The notes beneath the pieces are model-generated. The model did no database searches and was not told where the DNA came from. It worked only from the letters and a program-made list of their open reading frames with translations. 64,000 bases of DNA from Brucella pecoris. Its GTDB lineage: Bacteria; Pseudomonadota; Alphaproteobacteria; Rhizobiales; Rhizobiaceae. Shown here piece after piece: positions 60,464-64,000 of this stretch. How positions within the stretch are numbered: the stretch's first letter is position 1; each line of letters opens with the position of its first letter. The stretch lies in NCBI RefSeq assembly GCF_006376675.1, contig NZ_VEWK01000007.1, positions 124,001 through 188,000 of the forward strand, read 5' to 3'. Position numbers and translations under genes: made by a program.

Positions 60464-62809
60464 TTAGAACTTGGTCGAGACACCGAAGTTGAAGTTCTGA
60501 ACCTTATCGGTATCAGCCTTCGCGATCGGGAACGCATAGTCAAAGCGCAGAGGACCGAACGGAGAAGCCCACATCAAGCTCACACCTGCCGAAGCACGAA
60601 GCTTCTTGTCGTCACCAAGAGCACCATCGGTATTGTTACCGTAAAGCGTAGCTGCATCCGCGAACAGAGCACCACGAATGCCCAAGCTTTCCGGAACGAG
60701 CGGCATCGGGAACTGAACTTCAGCCGTACCGTTGAAATAGGTCGTGCCACCCAGCCAGTAACGTCTACCATCATTGGCGTCCTGATATGGACCAATGCCG
60801 TTGAACTTAAAGCCGCGAATGATGTCCGAATTATTCTTGAACAAGTCGAAGATACGGACGCCGTCATTGCCAAATTCGTGGATATAACCGCCACCGACGC
60901 CCAGCATCCCAACGATATCGGCTTCCTGGGAAAGCGTCTTGTAGTAGTTAGCCTTAGCAGTCGTCTTAATATACTTCGCGTCACCGCCCAGACCAGCAAA
61001 CTCCTGCGTAAACTTGCCATAAAGACCGTCATGCGGATTCTTCATGTCATCGATGGAGTTATAGGTCAGTGAGTAGCTGATCGACGAACGGAGCCAAGGG
61101 CTATGCTCTGCCGCTTCCAACAACGCTGGCGCGTAGTAGTTCTCTCTGTCCGCGCGGAACAGGTCGTACTTTTCCTGAACAAGATTATACGCGATACCTG
61201 CGGAGAAGTTGTCCGTGATCGGCAGACCGAAACGGATCGTACCACCGGTTTGTTCGACGTCGTAATCGTCATTTACGCGATACGTACGACGGAAAACGTC
61301 AAAGCCAGCCGAGAGGCGGTAACCGAGGAAATAAGGCTCGGTAAACGACAGACCGTAATTGCGCATATCGTCCTGACCGGCACCGGCACTGATACGAATA
61401 TACTGGCCACGTCCGAGGAAGTTACGCTCGGTGATAGCAGCCTCAACCTGAGCACCCGGCGATTCGCCACCGGTCGTATAACCACCACCGATCGAGAACT
61501 CGCCGGTCGACTTTTCGACGACGTCAACAACCAGAATAACCTGATCCGGCTCGGAACCGGGTGCAGTGGAAATATTGACCGTCTGGAAGAAATCAAGAGC
61601 CTCGAGACGACGCTTCGCACGCTGCACCATGACCTGATTGAAAGCATCGCCTTCGTTCATGTCGAATTCGCGACGAATCACGAAGTCACGGGTCTTGTCG
61701 TTGCCGCGGATTTCAATGCGCTGGATGTAAGCGCGCGGACCTTCGTCAACACTATAAACGACCGAGATGGTGTGGTTTTCGAAATCGCGATCACCACGCG
61801 GCTCGACCTTTGCAAAGGCGTAGCCACTACCAGCAACATTTTCGGTAACCGCAAGCACCGAATCTTCGATTTCCTTGGCGCTGTAAGGCTTACCCGAACG
61901 CGTCTTGACCAGATGGTCCAGCGCCTGCCCTTCAACACCCTCAACGTTGCTTTCGACACTTACATTGCCGAACGTATAGCGCTGACCTTCATCAACCGTG
62001 ATGGTGATCGTGTATTCGTTGGTCGAAGGATCGAGAACCGCATTCGATGAGATGACGCGGAAATCCGCATAGCCGCGATTGTAATAGAAACGACGGAGCG
62101 TTTCCTCGTCAGCCTGAAGGCGACCTTCGTCATACACGTCGTTACGCGTCAGCCACGAAAGCGGATTCGAACGCTTGGTCGAGATTACATCACGCAGACG
62201 ACGGGAGCCAAATGCCTGATTGCCGACGAAATCGACGTTTGCAATCTTCGTGCGCGAGCCTTCGTTGATTTCATAGACGACGTTCACACGCCCCTGACCA
62301 AGATCGACAGTACGCGCACTCACAGTCGCATCACTGCGCCCAATATGTGCGTAAGCTCCCTTGATAGCTTCAACGTCTGCTTCCATCGTTGCAGCTTCAT
62401 AAGGCGAACGAGCCTTGAGCTGAACCGCGCGAGCGAGATCAGGATCCTTGATCTTCTTGTTGCCCTGGAAAAGGACATTGTTGACGACCGAACGCTCGGA
62501 AACATTCACGACGAGCGTACTGCCGGACTGATTGATGCGAACATCCGAGAACAGACCCATCGCGAACAGACGCTTCACCGCAGCATCGATATCGGCGCTG
62601 GTGAAAGCCTTGCCCGGACGAATCTCAATGTTGTCACGGATGGACTGTGCGTCGACGCGTGTATTACCGCGCACCTCGATACGGCTAACGACAGCAGCCT
62701 CGGCAATATTGACCGAAGCCAGCGAGAGTGCAGCAGTACCCGAAGCCACAAGAGCCACTGACATGGCGAGCGCAGATGCGGCGCCAAAGAATTTAGAACT
62801 TGCCGTCAT
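60464..62809 (-). CDS. bamA: Outer membrane assembly factor BamA
   Basis: The 781-residue Omp85 protein inserts beta-barrel proteins in the outer membrane. A signal peptide (about 1-38, cut after IAEA) precedes five POTRA domains (about 40-370, starting VSRIEVRGNTRVD), and the rest is the 16-strand barrel ending in the phenylalanine of FGVSTKF. The IRGFKFNGIGP segment is the conserved L6 loop (VRGF/Y). It sits between rseP and lpxD in the usual order. Confidence 0.97.
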   Translation of the reverse strand: MTASSKFFGAASALAMSVALVASGTAALSLASVNIAEAAVVSRIEVRGNTRVDAQSIRDNIEIRPGKAFTSADIDAAVKRLFAMGLFSDVRINQSGSTLVVNVSERSVVNNVLFQGNKKIKDPDLARAVQLKARSPYEAATMEADVEAIKGAYAHIGRSDATVSARTVDLGQGRVNVVYEINEGSRTKIANVDFVGNQAFGSRRLRDVISTKRSNPLSWLTRNDVYDEGRLQADEETLRRFYYNRGYADFRVISSNAVLDPSTNEYTITITVDEGQRYTFGNVSVESNVEGVEGQALDHLVKTRSGKPYSAKEIEDSVLAVTENVAGSGYAFAKVEPRGDRDFENHTISVVYSVDEGPRAYIQRIEIRGNDKTRDFVIRREFDMNEGDAFNQVMVQRAKRRLEALDFFQTVNISTAPGSEPDQVILVVDVVEKSTGEFSIGGGYTTGGESPGAQVEAAITERNFLGRGQYIRISAGAGQDDMRNYGLSFTEPYFLGYRLSAGFDVFRRTYRVNDDYDVEQTGGTIRFGLPITDNFSAGIAYNLVQEKYDLFRADRENYYAPALLEAAEHSPWLRSSISYSLTYNSIDDMKNPHDGLYGKFTQEFAGLGGDAKYIKTTAKANYYKTLSQEADIVGMLGVGGGYIHEFGNDGVRIFDLFKNNSDIIRGFKFNGIGPYQDANDGRRYWLGGTTYFNGTAEVQFPMPLVPESLGIRGALFADAATLYGNNTDGALGDDKKLRASAGVSLMWASPFGPLRFDYAFPIAKADTDKVQNFNFGVSTKF

Positions 62810-63145
62810 AGGCTTTCCGAACCTTCGTTTTTTCTGTCCCCGGGGCGATTAACCCAGAAAAGCACGTACAGATACAACCGTCATACCCGGTTTTTCCATA
62901 CAAGCAAGCGTCACGGTTAAATTCTGTTTACTTAAGCAACCAGCGTGGCATCCGCGCCACGCGATTCAAGCGTTATGGTAAACAAATCGCTTAGCTTTTC
63001 TAGCAGTCACTCCCAATTTTCACTTCTGTTTAACACCTTCCCCGATCCTCATCGACGAAGGTACGCATCATAGCGGTTAGCTGACTGGAACCCTCCAGCC
63101 TGCACCGATCCCCAAGATCACCACCTGAGCCAGCCGGAGAGTCAT
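62810..63145. other. Intergenic region rseP / bamA
   Basis: This 336-base gap separates two genes on the minus strand and probably holds a bamA promoter. A hairpin GCGTGGC/GCCACGC lies at 62943-62962 without a T-run, so it is not a standard terminator. I see no RNA gene or convincing promoter box. Confidence 0.4.
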
Positions 63146-64000
63146 CTAGCAGGCAAACAGGTCGTTGAAAAGTACGAACCCCATAAATCCCATAACAAGA
63201 AGGAACCCCGCACGGTAGAAAATTTCCTGCGCTGCAGCAGACACCGGACTACCTTTTATGGCCTCGACTGCATAGAAAACCAGATGACCACCATCCAGTG
63301 GAGGCAGCGGAAACAGGTTCAAAAGCCCTATGCCGACAGACAACATCGCCATCAGTTGAATGAGCCAATCAAAACCCTGACTTGCCGCCTTGCCCGCCAT
63401 GTTGGCGATCTTGACCGGACCACCAAGCTGGCATTTATCCTCGCGCCCTACCGCGAAACGCTGGAAAAACTCCCCCGTGCGACTGATAATATAGCCTGTC
63501 TCCATGACAGCTTGCCCCACTGATTCGAGGGGACCATATTCAATCCGGCGAAAATTACCGACAGCTTCAGTGGTTTCCACACCGATGGCCCCTAGCTTGA
63601 TCTTGTTTCCAAGCGGGTCGGTTCGCTCGACAATTGCCGGAACAGCCTGCAGGTCCACCATCTTGCCATTACGTTCGACGGTGAAATTCAGCTTGTCTCC
63701 TGCTCTTCCCGATACGATACGCTGTACGTCAGAAAAAGTTGTGATCTTTTCGCCATCAACGCTGATAAAGCGATCTCCAGCTTCAAACCCTGCTTCTGCT
63801 GCCGGGCTACCTGGCTGGACGCCAGCGATAAGCGGATCGGAAATCTGTCGCCCATAAAGGGCAAAGAAGACGCTAAAGATAATGACCGTCAGAATGATGT
63901 TGAAAGCAGGTCCCGCAAAGACGGTCGCCGCGCGCTTCCACACCGGTTGAGTGTGAAATGCCCTTTGCTGCTCATCTTTACTCAGTTTTGCACTATCGAC
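63146..64000 (-). CDS. rseP: Site-2 protease RseP/MmpA (5' end beyond window)
   Basis: The visible 284 residues are the C-terminal part of an intramembrane zinc metalloprotease of the M50B family that cleaves anti-sigma factors. The PDZ domain (GSPAAEAGFEAGDRFISVDG) precedes the membrane helix containing LFPLPPLDGGHLVFY, whose aspartate is a zinc ligand. The N-terminal HExxH helix lies outside the window. The last residues are DLFAC. The reading frame is open to base 64000. It is upstream of bamA, as is usual. Confidence 0.92.
   Translation of the reverse strand, partial: VDSAKLSKDEQQRAFHTQPVWKRAATVFAGPAFNIILTVIIFSVFFALYGRQISDPLIAGVQPGSPAAEAGFEAGDRFISVDGEKITTFSDVQRIVSGRAGDKLNFTVERNGKMVDLQAVPAIVERTDPLGNKIKLGAIGVETTEAVGNFRRIEYGPLESVGQAVMETGYIISRTGEFFQRFAVGREDKCQLGGPVKIANMAGKAASQGFDWLIQLMAMLSVGIGLLNLFPLPPLDGGHLVFYAVEAIKGSPVSAAAQEIFYRAGFLLVMGFMGFVLFNDLFAC

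Noticed and set aside
61103..62050. 315-codon open frame antisense to bamA
   Set aside because: Shadow of the bamA coding sequence; repetitive composition and no start signal.

Overview
The window is a continuous, ordinary-looking piece of an alphaproteobacterial main chromosome, most likely from the Brucellaceae (Brucella/Ochrobactrum group). The reasons are: a cyclic beta-1,2-glucan exporter of the NdvA/ChvA type, a pyruvate dehydrogenase E1-beta that carries its own lipoyl domain, an Atp12-type F1-ATPase chaperone, the fused IspDF enzyme, LpxI in place of LpxH, GTTC-N7-GTTC type LexA half-sites, and GGAAC-N16-CGTT (EcfG) promoters. I see no insertion sequence, prophage, integrase or CRISPR array. 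Nearly every base is explained by housekeeping genes, so the points of interest are small genes and regulatory DNA.

Layout. 0.1-5.6 kb: gph, a small secreted protein, the NAD(P)HX repair enzyme, and glnB-glnA behind a sigma-54 promoter with an upstream NtrC-like site. 4.8-8.2 kb: atp12, a HAD phosphatase, an EamA transporter and an RluA-family pseudouridine synthase. 8.6-10.3 kb: ndvA. 10.4-18.1 kb (minus strand): an MBL hydrolase, tatD, metG, holB and tmk, then a D,D-carboxypeptidase and rlpA. 18.2-18.5 kb: a 25-residue membrane peptide and a possible sRNA, each behind an EcfG-like promoter. 18.5-20.3 kb: a lipid kinase, tRNA-Gly(CCC), a PepSY protein and a possible small membrane protein. 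20.4-24 kb: dusB-ntrB-ntrC, without the ntrYX pair that often follows. 24.1-26.7 kb: ispDF, a CinA-type amidase and an SDR.

26.7-34.5 kb (minus strand): the pyruvate dehydrogenase and lipoate block (pdhA, pdhB, pdhC, GNAT, lpdA, small membrane protein, lipA, COQ10-like). 34.6-43.3 kb: ftsB, a GT25 glycosyltransferase, a DUF1428 protein, eno, kdsA, pyrG, an L,D-transpeptidase, secG and tpiA. 43.5-50 kb (plus strand): a PpiD-like foldase, trpD-trpC-moaC-moeA and lexA. 50.2-52.7 kb: comEC (minus). 53-55.9 kb: gltX and gltA (plus). 56-64 kb (minus strand): the envelope operon rseP, bamA, lpxD, fabZ, lpxA, lpxI, lpxB.

The genes fall into a few cooperating sets. Nitrogen control: the GlnB and GlnA products are sensed and regulated through NtrB/NtrC, and the glnBA promoter has the features NtrC acts on. 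Central carbon: enolase, triosephosphate isomerase, the whole pyruvate dehydrogenase complex with lipoate synthesis, and citrate synthase. Envelope: lipid A (lpx genes, fabZ, kdsA), BamA, RseP, RlpA, peptidoglycan enzymes and cyclic glucan export. The strongest unexplained signals are the paired EcfG-like promoters at 18.26 and 18.39 kb, a small membrane gene after lpdA that seems to use an ATT or CTG start, a perfect 20-bp dyad at 19.54 kb, the gltA leader hairpins, a carboxypeptidase with an altered KTG motif, and dispersed palindromic repeats.
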